Source of the DNA: JBOGTC01 sp050692055
GTDB taxonomy: Bacteria > Chloroflexota > Limnocylindria > QHBO01
DNA: 14,582 nt
Reading direction: 5' to 3'
NCBI GenBank assembly: GCA_050692055.1
Contig: JBOGTC010000059.1
Span: 1-14,582 of the forward strand
A program made the translations under genes and the position numbers. The notes beneath the pieces were generated by a model, which worked only from the letters and a program-made list of their open reading frames with translations, was not told where the DNA came from and did not search any database. Within the stretch, counting starts at the first letter, position 1. Every line of letters starts with the position of its first letter. This document shows, in pieces, positions 1 through 7,713 of the stretch.

Positions 1-1086
1 GATCCGTTCTATGCCCAGGAGGTGGAAAGCGTCGCATTCGAGCTCGGGCTGCAGGTGGTCGTCCCAGCCTGGACGACTCGGCACGGTGGGAGCTTCTATG
101 CCCGTTCGGCTGCCGCGGTCTGGCGCGATGTCCTCTCCGCGCGACCTCCTGTCGACGATGCGCTCCGCCAAACGAGCGCTGATCGGCTGGTTGTTGGAAA
201 TGACTGGGGTCTAATCGAGAAGCTGGTGCTGCACCGGTCTGTCTTCCACGGAATCCAGCGTCGTATTCTCGTGCAGGACGGTCGGCTGACGGACGTTGAA
301 CTTCGCGCGTCGACTGTCAGCCAGCGCGCGGTCCAGCTTGCCAAGCGAGGTATCTCGCCGTTTCTGCGTCGCGCTCAGCTCCCGTACCTCGGCGCCTCCC
401 GCTATGGCGAGAGCGGTGTCGAGGTCATCTGCGCCACGGGGCCCAAGAGCGCCGATCTGCTCGGCCGCCGCAGTGCTGGGCGGAGCCGCGTGCTGGTTAC
501 CGGCCAGCCACGCTACGACCGGTTGAGGTCGTTCCTGCGTGACCGAGCTGCGGATCGACTCAGGTCGGTCGTGGCATTCACGACGCCCTTCGAGGCTGCG
601 GGATTGGGATCGGCGCCCCAGATCCGACAGCACGAGGCGATCTCGAGCATTGCCAGCCTGCTCGCAGCGCGCGACATTCGGCTCACGGTAAAGCCCCATC
701 CGCGCGAGGAGCCGGAGCGCTACGCGCGGCTGGTCGGCGCGGATCATGTAACGATCGGCGATCCGGCCGCTGTGATGGCTGGTGCTGACCTCGCGATCAT
801 CGGAATCTCCACCCTGATCGAGGAGGCAGGGCTGCTCGGCTGTCCGGTGATCGTACCTGGCGCGCTCATTCACGGCGCTGCGTTCGACGCGGCGCTGCCG
901 GACCAGGCGATCTATCCGCGCTTTGATGACCCAGCAGGGGCGGATGCGCTCCTCACAGGCCTGAATGATGCGAGCGCGCGCGCCGACCTTGCCTCACGGC
1001 AGGCGGCTGTCATCATTGACGATGTTGCCTTCTCGCAAGAGCGGCCGGCCGCTGCCCTGGTCGCCGATGCCATCCTCGGCGTGTAG
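1..1086 (+). CDS. Polysaccharide/teichoic-type GT-B transferase, 5' end outside window (partial)
   Basis: The frame is open from base 1 (D-P-F-Y-A-Q-E-V...), so the true start lies upstream and 361 residues are visible; the GTG at 22 is probably internal. The C-terminal half resembles the UDP-GlcNAc-2-epimerase/GT-B fold found in capsule-synthesis (PF05159-like) and CDP-glycerol glycerophosphotransferase-like (PF04464-like) proteins. Marks are VLVTGQPRYDRL at the start of the second Rossmann domain, LTVKPHPREEPERY, and the donor-site signature STLIEEAGLLGCPVIVPG. Such enzymes transfer sugar or polyol-phosphate units during cell-surface polymer assembly, normally in the cytosol or at the inner membrane face. 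The convergent polymerase/ligase-like gene next to it supports a polysaccharide role. Its last 93 bp overlap that gene's 3' end. The exact substrate cannot be read from the sequence. Confidence 0.72.
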   Translation, partial: DPFYAQEVESVAFELGLQVVVPAWTTRHGGSFYARSAAAVWRDVLSARPPVDDALRQTSADRLVVGNDWGLIEKLVLHRSVFHGIQRRILVQDGRLTDVELRASTVSQRAVQLAKRGISPFLRRAQLPYLGASRYGESGVEVICATGPKSADLLGRRSAGRSRVLVTGQPRYDRLRSFLRDRAADRLRSVVAFTTPFEAAGLGSAPQIRQHEAISSIASLLAARDIRLTVKPHPREEPERYARLVGADHVTIGDPAAVMAGADLAIIGISTLIEEAGLLGCPVIVPGALIHGAAFDAALPDQAIYPRFDDPAGADALLTGLNDASARADLASRQAAVIIDDVAFSQERPAAALVADAILGV

Positions 1087-2490
1087 TGCCGGTTCCGCAG
1101 CCTCTCCCTTCGGTCGACTCAGCTGAGGTGCGAGGGCAAGCGTGCTCCCGGCCAGTGCCCAGATCGGTACCTGCATGTCAAAGAAGTAGGCTGGGTTGTT
1201 GAGTGCCCCCAGGATATTGAACGTCACGAACGTGAGGAGGACAGCCAGCGACAGATGGTGGGCCTCCGGCGTCAGAGCGCATCGCCACGCCCTGAAGAGC
1301 CCCGTGACGATGGCCAGCTGGACCGCCAGGAAGAGAGTCAGCCCCACGATACCCAGTTCGGCGAGAATCCCGATGTAGTCGTTGTGCGGAGCAGTTCGCT
1401 CTGCCGGCGAGATCGCTGCAACGGTCGGTGCCGTCATGCCTGGGCCGATGCCGAGCAGCGGCTGGACTTGCCACTCGGTCAGAATGGCGCCCCAGATGAA
1501 GAAGCGGAAGGCGAGGCTGGCATCGACCGCCATCTCGTCGCCTTCGCCCGACTCTGGTTCGCCCGGCGCGCGATCCATGTCAATGATCGGTATCGTCCCG
1601 ACGAAGCGACCGAGCAGATCGGGCCGGATCACGAGCGAGGACGCAAACACGACCGCGACGATCGCCACCAGTCGCCACCGGCGTCCGACTGCGGACATGA
1701 CGGTGACCGCCAGCCACGCCGTCACTGTGATCAGCCGGGTTGCGGAGGCGACAATGGCGACCGTGCCCAACACCGTCGCGGCAACAGAGGCTCGCCGAGT
1801 CGGACGATAGGCCATTGCCAACCCGTAGCCGAGGATCAGCATCATCTGCCCGGCAAACGCGAGGCTGATCGGCCCGCGACCGCCAGGACCCGTCGCGCGC
1901 AGGGCGCCGTTGATGAAGCTGGCCTCCCCGACGAGGAACTGCAGGATGCCCAAGGCGGCGAGGACGCCGCAGGCGGCCACGACCGCGCCGCTCAGCCAAC
2001 GCACATCCTCTGTCTCACGGAGATGCGCCCGCGCCAGGATGAGGATCCCGGCGTAGCTGAACCACCTTGTGGCGGGAGGAGCCCACGTCAGCATGCTGTC
2101 CGACCGCAGAAGGCCGTCGAGCACGACGTAGGCGACGAATCCAGCCAGCAGCGCCCCCAAGCGACCCAATCGCGGCCGGTCGATCAGCAACGCGAGCCCG
2201 ATGAGCGTCGCGACTCCGAAGGTGATGAGCAGGCGCGTATCGAGGGTCCGGCCCCCGATCTGGGTGATGGCGAAATCCCAGCCGATGGTGCTGAGCGGTA
2301 CGGCCGCGGCGATGGTGATCAGAAAGACGGTCCGTGGCCCAGCCAGCAGCAGCAGTCCCAGCCCGATGAGCAAGAGGGGAGCGCCTGCAATGGAGTGGAG
2401 CCCGATCACGGGCATCGCGGCGAACACGAGAGCGAGGCCGAGATACCATGGCCGGGCTTTCGCGGGGAGTATCCAGGGACCCGATCGCAT
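994..2490 (-). CDS. O-antigen ligase / polymerase-like membrane protein (Wzy_C superfamily)
   Basis: About 498 residues with ten or more hydrophobic segments, beginning LGLALVFAAMPVIGLHSIAG and LLLIGLGLLLLAG. A large extra-membrane loop precedes PLLGIGPGM and TAPHNDYIGILAELGIVGL. The H-N-D/E-hydrophobic-x-ELG-hydrophobic-G pattern is the hallmark of the O-antigen ligase/Wzy_C family (PF04932), which joins or polymerises polyprenyl-linked glycans on the outer face of the membrane. Start choice: ATG at 2490 lies 8 nt after a TAGGAT -10 box, which suggests a leaderless start. A TTG at 2499 with GGAGGG 7 nt upstream is a real alternative and adds three residues. The last ~45 residues (rich in E, D, G, N) contain no recognisable domain; the final 30 or so codons are antisense to the neighbouring transferase. 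It reads divergently from metE. Confidence 0.82.
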   Translation of the reverse strand: MRSGPWILPAKARPWYLGLALVFAAMPVIGLHSIAGAPLLLIGLGLLLLAGPRTVFLITIAAAVPLSTIGWDFAITQIGGRTLDTRLLITFGVATLIGLALLIDRPRLGRLGALLAGFVAYVVLDGLLRSDSMLTWAPPATRWFSYAGILILARAHLRETEDVRWLSGAVVAACGVLAALGILQFLVGEASFINGALRATGPGGRGPISLAFAGQMMLILGYGLAMAYRPTRRASVAATVLGTVAIVASATRLITVTAWLAVTVMSAVGRRWRLVAIVAVVFASSLVIRPDLLGRFVGTIPIIDMDRAPGEPESGEGDEMAVDASLAFRFFIWGAILTEWQVQPLLGIGPGMTAPTVAAISPAERTAPHNDYIGILAELGIVGLTLFLAVQLAIVTGLFRAWRCALTPEAHHLSLAVLLTFVTFNILGALNNPAYFFDMQVPIWALAGSTLALAPQLSRPKGEAAEPALHAEDGIGDQGSGRPLLREGNIVNDDSRLP

Positions 2491-2498
2491 CGCCGACA

Positions 2499-2504
2499 AT
2501 CCTA
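2499..2504 (-). promoter_or_regulatory. -10 box (TAGGAT) of the ligase-like gene
   Basis: On the minus strand TAGGAT is followed by 8 nt and then ATG at 2490. This matches the TANNNT-N7/8-ATG layout at 5683 and 9075 in this window. I see no clear -35 hexamer. If the TTG start at 2499 is used instead, the box is merely leader sequence. Confidence 0.4.
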
Positions 2505-2595
2505 TGCCCTCCGGTCGATTAGAGGCGCTGCGAGGGAGTCACCCGGTGCCATGGGGCTATGCTGATCATCCGCCCGCTCAACCGGGCGACGAGGA

Positions 2596-2601
2596 TAGTG
2601 T
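2596..2601 (+). promoter_or_regulatory. -10 box (TAGTGT) upstream of metE
   Basis: TAGTGT followed directly by CTGGCT begins 43 nt before the metE ATG. The dehydrogenase gene at 9877 has TAGAGTCTGGCT beginning 42 nt before its ATG, identical at 11 of 12 bases, which suggests the same promoter type. The inferred leader is ~30 nt and contains AGGAG at 2622-2626. No obvious -35 box is seen. A small hairpin (CGCCCG/CGGGCG, 2571-2588) lies just upstream. Confidence 0.38.
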
Positions 2602-2638
2602 CTGGCTTTCAGATTGGTCACAGGAGTCGGGAATTCCA

Positions 2639-4813
2639 ATGCAGGTCGCTGCGCAACTCATCGGCTACCCGCGGATCGGGCCCAATCGAGAGCTCAAGTG
2701 GGCCCTCGAGCGCATGTGGTCCGGACGCATGGAGCGGCACGCCTTCGAGGCCCGGATCGCTGAGCTGCGCACCGCGCACCTCGACGAGCAGCGCGACCTC
2801 ATCGGCTCCGCGGTCGACGACTTCTGGCTGTACGACCAGGTGCTCGAGACGGCCATGATGCTCGGGCTCGTACCGGATGATCTCGAGGCAGATCTCGACA
2901 ACGATCCGTTCGCCGTTCTCACCGGCCTCGCCCGCGGGACCCCGCAGCGCGAGGCGTGGGAGATGACCAAGTGGTTCGATACGAACTATCACTACGTCGT
3001 CCCCGAGATCGGGCGACCGGTTGGCGAGCTGCGTCCGCTTCCCTGGCGCCAGCCCCTCGGCGGCACGGGCACGACCTGGGACATCCTGGGCCCGTACAGC
3101 CTGGCCAAGCTGAGTAAGCTCGGGCGAGGGACGGATGACGAGGCATTCGCCGCATCCGCCGGCGATGCGCTGTGGGGTTGGCTGCGTGATCGGGCTACGG
3201 AGGATCCGCGGTTCAGGGTTCAGCTCGATGAGCCGTGTCTGGGCCTGGCGATGGACGACCAGGACCGGGCGACCCGACAGGCGGCCTACGGCGGAGCGGC
3301 CAACCTGGGCCTGGATACGGTCCCGCTGGTCACCGTCCAATTCGGCGCCGCCTCGGCCGAGACAATCTCCGCGCTGGGCGGGCTGGGCCTGGCCGTGCAG
3401 CGTGCCGCGAAGCACGACGGCCATGCCGCGAGCGGGGACGGCCAACCCGAGCACGTCATCACCGTCATGGACGGCCGGAGCGTGTGGCCGGACGACTTCG
3501 AGTCGGCACGGCAGATCATCGATGCGCTTCCCGACGACGGACGCACCGTCCGCATCGTCCCGTCCACCAGCCTGATGTTCCTCCCTTACACGGCGGAGGG
3601 CGAGGACCTTCCGCCGGGGTTCGAGTTCGCCCGCGAGAAGGCCCGCACGCTGGCGTCGTGGGCACGAGCGCTGGGGGATGGCAGCAGGCCATCGGCTGCG
3701 CAGCCGCCGGCCGCCGACTGGCCGGAGGTCGGTGCGCTCCAGGCTCGGGCGCCGCGCCAGGAACGCCGCGACCAGCAGGCGGACCTCAACCTGCCGCCGT
3801 ATCCGACGACGACCACCGGATCGCTGCCGCAGACCTCCCAGGTCCGCCAGCTGCGCGTGAGGTTGGGCAAGGGCGAGCTTCCGGAGGGCGACTACTCCAG
3901 CGCCATCGGCGAGCTCATCACCCAGGCGATCGCCTGGCAGGAGCGCATGGGGCTGGACGTCCTGGTCCACGGCGAGTTCGAGCGCACCGACATGGTCGAG
4001 TACTTCGCGGAGCAGATGGACGGCTTCCACACCACGCGTGGCGGCTGGGTGCTCTCCTATGGAAGCCGCTGCACGCGCCCGCCCATCCTGGCCGGGCCGC
4101 CCACCATCTCTGAGCCGATGACCGTTAACGAGTGGCGCCTGGCGCAGGCCGCTACCGACAAGCCGGTGAAGGGCATGCTGACCGGACCGGTGACGATCGT
4201 GAATTGGAGCTTCCGCCCTCCCGGCGTGCCGGACGATCTGCTCTTCTGGGCCGTCGCCCAGCCGATCGCCCAGGAGGTGGGCCATCTCGTCGAAGCCGGC
4301 GCGCGAGTGGTCCAGGTCGACGAGCCCGCTGTCCGCGAACGCTGGCCGCTGCCCACTGCGGACGTCGAGGAGCGCCGGGCGGTGTACGCGCGCGGCGTGC
4401 GCGCCGCGCTGAACCACGTCTTCAACCAGCCGCCATCGGTCCAGATGCATACCCACATGTGTTACGGGACCGATGCGAGCATCGCTCCGCTGTGGTCGGA
4501 CGCCGGCGTGGACGTGGCCTCGATCTACTATGCCCGCTCGAAGGACGACAATCGCATCCGTTCCTTCTATGACATCTTCACCGATGGGCACCTCCAGATC
4601 GGGCCCGGCGTCTTCGACGTCCACTCCCCGCACTCGCCGGGTGAGGGGACGATGGATGAGCGACTGCACCACTTCGTGGAGTACATGGACGAGCCCGACA
4701 TCTGGGTGAACCCCGACTGCGGCCTCAAGACGCGGACCTGGGAGGAGATCGAGCGGCAGCTCGGCGACATGGTCGCCGCCGCGCGCCGACGCCGCGCCGC
4801 CGTCAGCTCCTGA
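2639..4813 (+). CDS. metE: Cobalamin-independent methionine synthase (5-methyl-THPteGlu–homocysteine S-methyltransferase)
   Basis: Transfers the methyl group of 5-methyl-tetrahydropteroyl-polyglutamate to homocysteine, the last step of methionine synthesis in the cytosol. It is 724 residues (family ~750). The ATG at 2639 was chosen because the family's N-terminal GYPRIGPNRELKWALE motif begins about nine residues later and AGGAG lies upstream; the frame is open further upstream but not MetE-like. The N-terminal barrel has EMTKWFDTNYHYVVPE. The C-terminal catalytic barrel starts near PPYPTTTTGSLPQTSQVR and has VHGEFER (E446), MLTGPVTIVNWSF, VDEPA (D561), HTHMCY (H606, C608), DVHSP (H662) and NPDCGLKTR (C694). 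Zinc ligands H606, C608 and C694 (E. coli H641, C643, C726) are present. The fourth, E. coli E665, aligns with Tyr630 (DVASIYYARS against DVITIETSRS). The MetF-type gene follows after 5 bp. Confidence 0.95.
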   Translation: MQVAAQLIGYPRIGPNRELKWALERMWSGRMERHAFEARIAELRTAHLDEQRDLIGSAVDDFWLYDQVLETAMMLGLVPDDLEADLDNDPFAVLTGLARGTPQREAWEMTKWFDTNYHYVVPEIGRPVGELRPLPWRQPLGGTGTTWDILGPYSLAKLSKLGRGTDDEAFAASAGDALWGWLRDRATEDPRFRVQLDEPCLGLAMDDQDRATRQAAYGGAANLGLDTVPLVTVQFGAASAETISALGGLGLAVQRAAKHDGHAASGDGQPEHVITVMDGRSVWPDDFESARQIIDALPDDGRTVRIVPSTSLMFLPYTAEGEDLPPGFEFAREKARTLASWARALGDGSRPSAAQPPAADWPEVGALQARAPRQERRDQQADLNLPPYPTTTTGSLPQTSQVRQLRVRLGKGELPEGDYSSAIGELITQAIAWQERMGLDVLVHGEFERTDMVEYFAEQMDGFHTTRGGWVLSYGSRCTRPPILAGPPTISEPMTVNEWRLAQAATDKPVKGMLTGPVTIVNWSFRPPGVPDDLLFWAVAQPIAQEVGHLVEAGARVVQVDEPAVRERWPLPTADVEERRAVYARGVRAALNHVFNQPPSVQMHTHMCYGTDASIAPLWSDAGVDVASIYYARSKDDNRIRSFYDIFTDGHLQIGPGVFDVHSPHSPGEGTMDERLHHFVEYMDEPDIWVNPDCGLKTRTWEEIERQLGDMVAAARRRRAAVSS

Positions 4814-4818
4814 CCGCC

Positions 4819-5631
4819 ATGCTCTCGGAGAAGGGCGACTGGGTGGAGATGGTGGAGGTCAACCCTCCGCGCCTGCCGAACATGACCCACCTGTCGCTGC
4901 GCGGCCGGTGGCAGCGCGTCCTCATCACCGACAACCCGTTCAAGCAGGTCCGCGTATCGCCGTACGCCTTCGCGGCGCGCATCACGCACGACGTGCCCGA
5001 GGTCCGGCCCACCGTCGTCTGCTCCACCCGCGACCGGAACATCCTGGCCATCGAGAGCGAGGTGCGTGGAGCGCTGGGCAACGGCGTCGGCTCCTTCCTG
5101 GTGGTGCAGGGCGACATGCTTCCCGAGGTCGAGCACTGGAGCAACAGCTACGAGATCGTGGAGCACCTCCGTGAGCTACAGGGCCGGACGCCAAGCTTCG
5201 AGGTCGGCATGAGCACGCGGTCGCGCAGCTGGATGCTTCGCCGCCGCATCGAGGTCGGCGCGCAGTTCCTGACCACGGGGCCGGTGCTCGACCCGGCCGG
5301 CGTCCGGCCCTGCGCCGAGCGGCTCGGCACGCGTGATGGCGATCCGCCGATCTATCTCGAGCTGACTCCGCCCATGTCGCCGGCATGGGTGGATCGGCTG
5401 CAGGGCGTCGGAGCGATCCCCATGACCGATTCGCTTCGCGAGCGGCTCGAGGCCACGCCCGAGTCGGACCAGCGCCGCTTCGGCTGGCAAGTGGCCAAGC
5501 GCATCGGGCTCGAGGCACGCGATGCTGGCTTTGCGGGCGTGGTGCTGATGGGGCTGCGATTCGAGACGGCGGTGGGCGAGGCGTTCGACGTCTGGCACGA
5601 CGACGGCATCCCTCCGCTGGAGCTCGATTAA
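4819..5631 (+). CDS. metF: Methylenetetrahydrofolate reductase family protein (MetF-like)
   Basis: A 270-residue protein of the MTHFR (β/α)8 FAD-barrel family, slightly shorter than E. coli MetF (296). These enzymes reduce 5,10-methylene-THF to 5-methyl-THF. Family marks are VEVNPPR near residues 12-18 (E13 matches the catalytic Glu of the EFFPP/ELLPP strand), CSTRDRNILAIESEVRGA at 68-85 (the 'CRDRN...' folate-site segment), FLVVQGD at 93-99 (the conserved Asp after an NxLxLxGD-type strand) and RRRIEVGAQFLTTGPVLD in the second half. It starts 5 bp after the metE stop without an obvious Shine-Dalgarno, so translational coupling is likely. Its position directly after metE makes it the probable source of the methyl-folate used by MetE. 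The electron donor (NADH or another reductant) cannot be told from the sequence. Confidence 0.85.
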   Translation: MLSEKGDWVEMVEVNPPRLPNMTHLSLRGRWQRVLITDNPFKQVRVSPYAFAARITHDVPEVRPTVVCSTRDRNILAIESEVRGALGNGVGSFLVVQGDMLPEVEHWSNSYEIVEHLRELQGRTPSFEVGMSTRSRSWMLRRRIEVGAQFLTTGPVLDPAGVRPCAERLGTRDGDPPIYLELTPPMSPAWVDRLQGVGAIPMTDSLRERLEATPESDQRRFGWQVAKRIGLEARDAGFAGVVLMGLRFETAVGEAFDVWHDDGIPPLELD

Positions 5632-5648
5632 GGCCCGGCGGCTCATAT

Positions 5649-5666
5649 CGTTCGGCGGCCCGAACG
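5649..5666. promoter_or_regulatory. Perfect palindrome between metF and the GT-C gene (operator or terminator stem)
   Basis: CGTTCGG, CGGC, CCGAACG forms a 7-bp perfect stem with a 4-nt loop. It starts 18 nt after the metF stop. It also covers the place where a -35 element for the TATGGT box (5683) would sit. No T-run follows, so an intrinsic terminator is not clear. A repressor site and a simple stem are both possible. Confidence 0.35.
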
Positions 5667-5682
5667 GCTTCCGCCGATCCCG

Positions 5683-5688
5683 TATGGT
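5683..5688 (+). promoter_or_regulatory. -10 box (TATGGT) of the GT-C gene, leaderless-type
   Basis: TATGGT is followed by 7 nt and then ATG at 5696. The same spacing pattern occurs at 2499 (minus) and 9075. The box includes the alternative ATG at 5684, which argues that 5696 is the real start. Confidence 0.4.
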
Positions 5689-5695
5689 GGCGACG

Positions 5696-7402
5696 ATGGC
5701 GCAGGCGGCTCCGAGGAGCACGATCACCACCACGCTCGTCACCCTGTCACGAGCCCTCTGGCCGGTGCTCCTCGGCATCGGCATCTTCATGGCCATCGGT
5801 GGGCTCGGGTTCAACCCCTCCGACGAAGGCCTGGTCAATGCCGCGGCGTCCCGTGTGCTCCAGGGCCAGGTTCCGCACACGGACTTCATCTGGCCGCGCC
5901 CGGTCGGCTCTGCCTACCTGCACCTGCCCGAGCTGCTGTTACCGACGCCGATGGTGCTCACCAGCCGCGCGGTGGCGCTGGCCGAGCTGGTTGCGTACTC
6001 GCTGCTGTTCGGCGCGTTGGTCATCGACCGCTCGTCGCTGCGCTGGACGGTGCCCGAGTCGCTCGCCGTGGCGACATCGGTCCTGGTCAGCATGCATGCC
6101 TACCCGCTGATGGCCTGGTACACCGTGGATGGGCTGCTCTTCATCGGTCTCGGTGCCGTCCTGCTGCGGTGGGCATTGCGCAGGAGCAGCCTTGCCGGCA
6201 TCGCGATCGCCTTCCTGGCGCTGGGGATTGCGACCACCTTCAAGCAGAGCTTCTGGCCGGCTCCGGTCTTCGGCCTCATCTGGCTCGTCATCGCCTCGCC
6301 TCGGTCGCAGTGGCTGGTTCGCGCGGCCGCGGCCGTCGCCGCCGCCGCCCTGCCGGGCATCCTGTACGTCGGCGCGGTCGTCCTCTCGGGTGGCATGGCG
6401 GAGATGATCACGCAGCTGGGCTCGGGGGAGCCGGTCATCGGCGAGGAGCTGGTCGAGGCGCTCGACGATCTGCGCGTCATCGCCCTCCTCGTGGCAGGCG
6501 CCGGCGCGTTCGTGCTGCACCGGATGCTGGACGTCCCGCGCTTCGCAACCTGGCCGCGGCTGCTGAGGCTCGTGCCGTTGGCGGTGGTGGCGACGCTCCT
6601 CATCGGCGCGGTGGTGGCCGGAGGCATGGGCATGCGGGGGAGCTGGGGGATCGTGCTTTGGTGTCTCGTCGTCCTGCGCGTTGCGGTCGATCTCGCGTTC
6701 ACGCGCAGATGGGACTGGCCGGGGATGGTGCTCATCGGTACCGGCTGGATGGTCACCCTGTCGTGGGGCGCCGCCGTCCCCAACCTTTTGTCCGGCTCGC
6801 TGGCGCTGTTCGTCCTGTACAGGGCCCGCGACGAGACCGCAGAGTCCATCCGTTGGAGGCAGGTCACGCCGTTCGCGGTTGCCTCCCTGCTGTTCGCGCT
6901 GGGCGTCGTGCCGACGTTCGCCATCGCCAGGACCCAGACGATCTATCGCGACCGGCCCGCATCGGCCCTCACCGTGGACCTCGGGACGGTCCACCCCGAG
7001 ATGGCGGGCGTGATGACCAACCCGGTCACGGCCGCGTACCTCGAGCAGCTCGAGGAATGCGTGGAGTCGCATCCGGCCGGGAGGGTGGCGGCCCTGCCGG
7101 ACAACGCCTACATCTACCCGCTCTTGGGCCTGCGCAATCCGTTGCCGATCGACTGGATCATCCCGGCCGACATCACCGGGTCGGAGGATCGCATCGTCGC
7201 CGCGGCGCGTGAGATCGATCGAGCGGGCGACTACCTGGTCCTGTTCCAGACGGTGAGCGTTGCGCCGCTGGCCACCTTCGAGCGCCTCGAGCCCGCGGCG
7301 GACGGCGGTTTCCGCGAGCCCGCGCTCGGCGCGAGGATCCGCGAGAGCTTCAGCGGCCCGCCGGTCTCATGCGGCGTGTTCGAGGGCTTCTGGTCGCCGT
7401 GA
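5696..7402 (+). CDS. Multi-pass GT-C-type glycosyltransferase-like membrane protein
   Basis: 568 residues from ATG 5696 (ATG 5684 would add four). The first helix is LWPVLLGIGIFMAIGGLGF. A first extracytoplasmic loop with SDEGLVNAAASRVLQGQVPHTDF follows, giving the Asp-Glu pair and 'G..P..DF' pattern typical of GT-C enzymes (PMT/ArnT/GT87-like) that use polyprenyl-phosphate sugars outside the membrane. Roughly ten hydrophobic segments run to about residue 410 (for example LAIVTS-like and AAAAVAAAALPGILYVGAVV stretches). The last ~150 residues (from about TNPVTAAYLEQLEE) are hydrophilic and probably an extracytoplasmic domain. It is separated from metF by 64 bp with its own candidate promoter, so it is probably transcribed separately. 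The acceptor and sugar are unknown. Confidence is high for a membrane protein and moderate for the GT-C assignment. Confidence 0.68.
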   Translation: MAQAAPRSTITTTLVTLSRALWPVLLGIGIFMAIGGLGFNPSDEGLVNAAASRVLQGQVPHTDFIWPRPVGSAYLHLPELLLPTPMVLTSRAVALAELVAYSLLFGALVIDRSSLRWTVPESLAVATSVLVSMHAYPLMAWYTVDGLLFIGLGAVLLRWALRRSSLAGIAIAFLALGIATTFKQSFWPAPVFGLIWLVIASPRSQWLVRAAAAVAAAALPGILYVGAVVLSGGMAEMITQLGSGEPVIGEELVEALDDLRVIALLVAGAGAFVLHRMLDVPRFATWPRLLRLVPLAVVATLLIGAVVAGGMGMRGSWGIVLWCLVVLRVAVDLAFTRRWDWPGMVLIGTGWMVTLSWGAAVPNLLSGSLALFVLYRARDETAESIRWRQVTPFAVASLLFALGVVPTFAIARTQTIYRDRPASALTVDLGTVHPEMAGVMTNPVTAAYLEQLEECVESHPAGRVAALPDNAYIYPLLGLRNPLPIDWIIPADITGSEDRIVAAAREIDRAGDYLVLFQTVSVAPLATFERLEPAADGGFREPALGARIRESFSGPPVSCGVFEGFWSP

Positions 7403-7404
7403 CG

Positions 7405-7477
7405 TGTCAAGGGACAGTAGAAAGACCCCATCCTCGGTCAGTAGAAATCCCCACCGGCGGTCACTAATCCTCCCCAC
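7405..7477. mobile_element. Solitary IS21-family-like end with three ~23-bp terminal repeats (relic)
   Basis: Starting 2 nt after the GT-C stop codon, the DNA reads TGTCAAGGGACAGTAGAAAG... . It then repeats a motif: GGGACAGTAGAAAGACCCCA (7411), CGGTCAGTAGAAATCCCCAC (7435-7454) and CGGTCACTAATCCTCCCCAC (7458-7477), phased at 23-24 bp. IS21-family elements are known to start with 5'-TG and carry several such repeats inside each end. No istA or istB coding remains nearby and no opposite end is seen, so this looks like a leftover end. Identification rests on pattern only. Confidence 0.45.
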
Positions 7478-7713
7478 TCTCAGCTTTGCATGGGAGATGT
7501 AGATGGGCTCGCGGGCGGACGGGAGAGGTGGCCCGGCCCTGGGACATGGCCGGCTAGGCAAGACGCTCGAGACCGAGGTCGTCTCGGTCCGGATCGGCCC
7601 GCCTGAGCGTCGGCTGCGTGCCGATCGGGCCGCACGCAACGCTCGGCCAAGAAGTGGCCGATAGTCCCGCCAGCAAGCAACTCACCCGCAACTGCAGCCC
7701 GGCGGCGGTCGGA
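7478..7713. other. Non-coding gap between the IS-like end and the lipoprotein gene
   Basis: No frame in this stretch shows family motifs or coding-like composition. It contains a perfect inverted repeat GACCGAG/CTCGGTC with a 5-nt loop at 7571-7589. That lies about 125 bp past the 3' end of the minus-strand lipoprotein gene and could act as a stem in its 3' UTR, but there is no adjacent T-run. The stretch may be degraded interior of the inserted element. Confidence 0.4.

Noticed and set aside
1255..2565. 436-codon plus-strand frame antisense to the ligase-like gene
   Set aside because: Charged low-complexity text opposite a clear Wzy_C-type membrane protein. No start signals or motifs.
2551..2565. 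Four-codon ORF Met-Gly-Leu-Cys with GAGGGAG upstream, before metE (possible sulfur-responsive leader peptide)
   Set aside because: Too short and not followed by an attenuator-like pair of stems. The likely metE -10 box lies downstream of it.
2520..2638. Possible SAM/SAH or cobalamin riboswitch before metE
   Set aside because: GGCGCTG/CGGTGCC can pair, but no conserved SAM, SAH or cobalamin riboswitch core was recognised, and the inferred transcript starts after it.
2618..4672. 684-codon open frame antisense to metE
   Set aside because: It mirrors metE in a high-GC region, has no family motifs and is Arg/His/Gly-rich composition noise. MetE is certain on the other strand.
5939..7072. 377-codon open frame antisense to the GT-C gene
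   Set aside because: Extremely charged, Asp/Arg/His-rich text typical of the antisense of a hydrophobic membrane protein.
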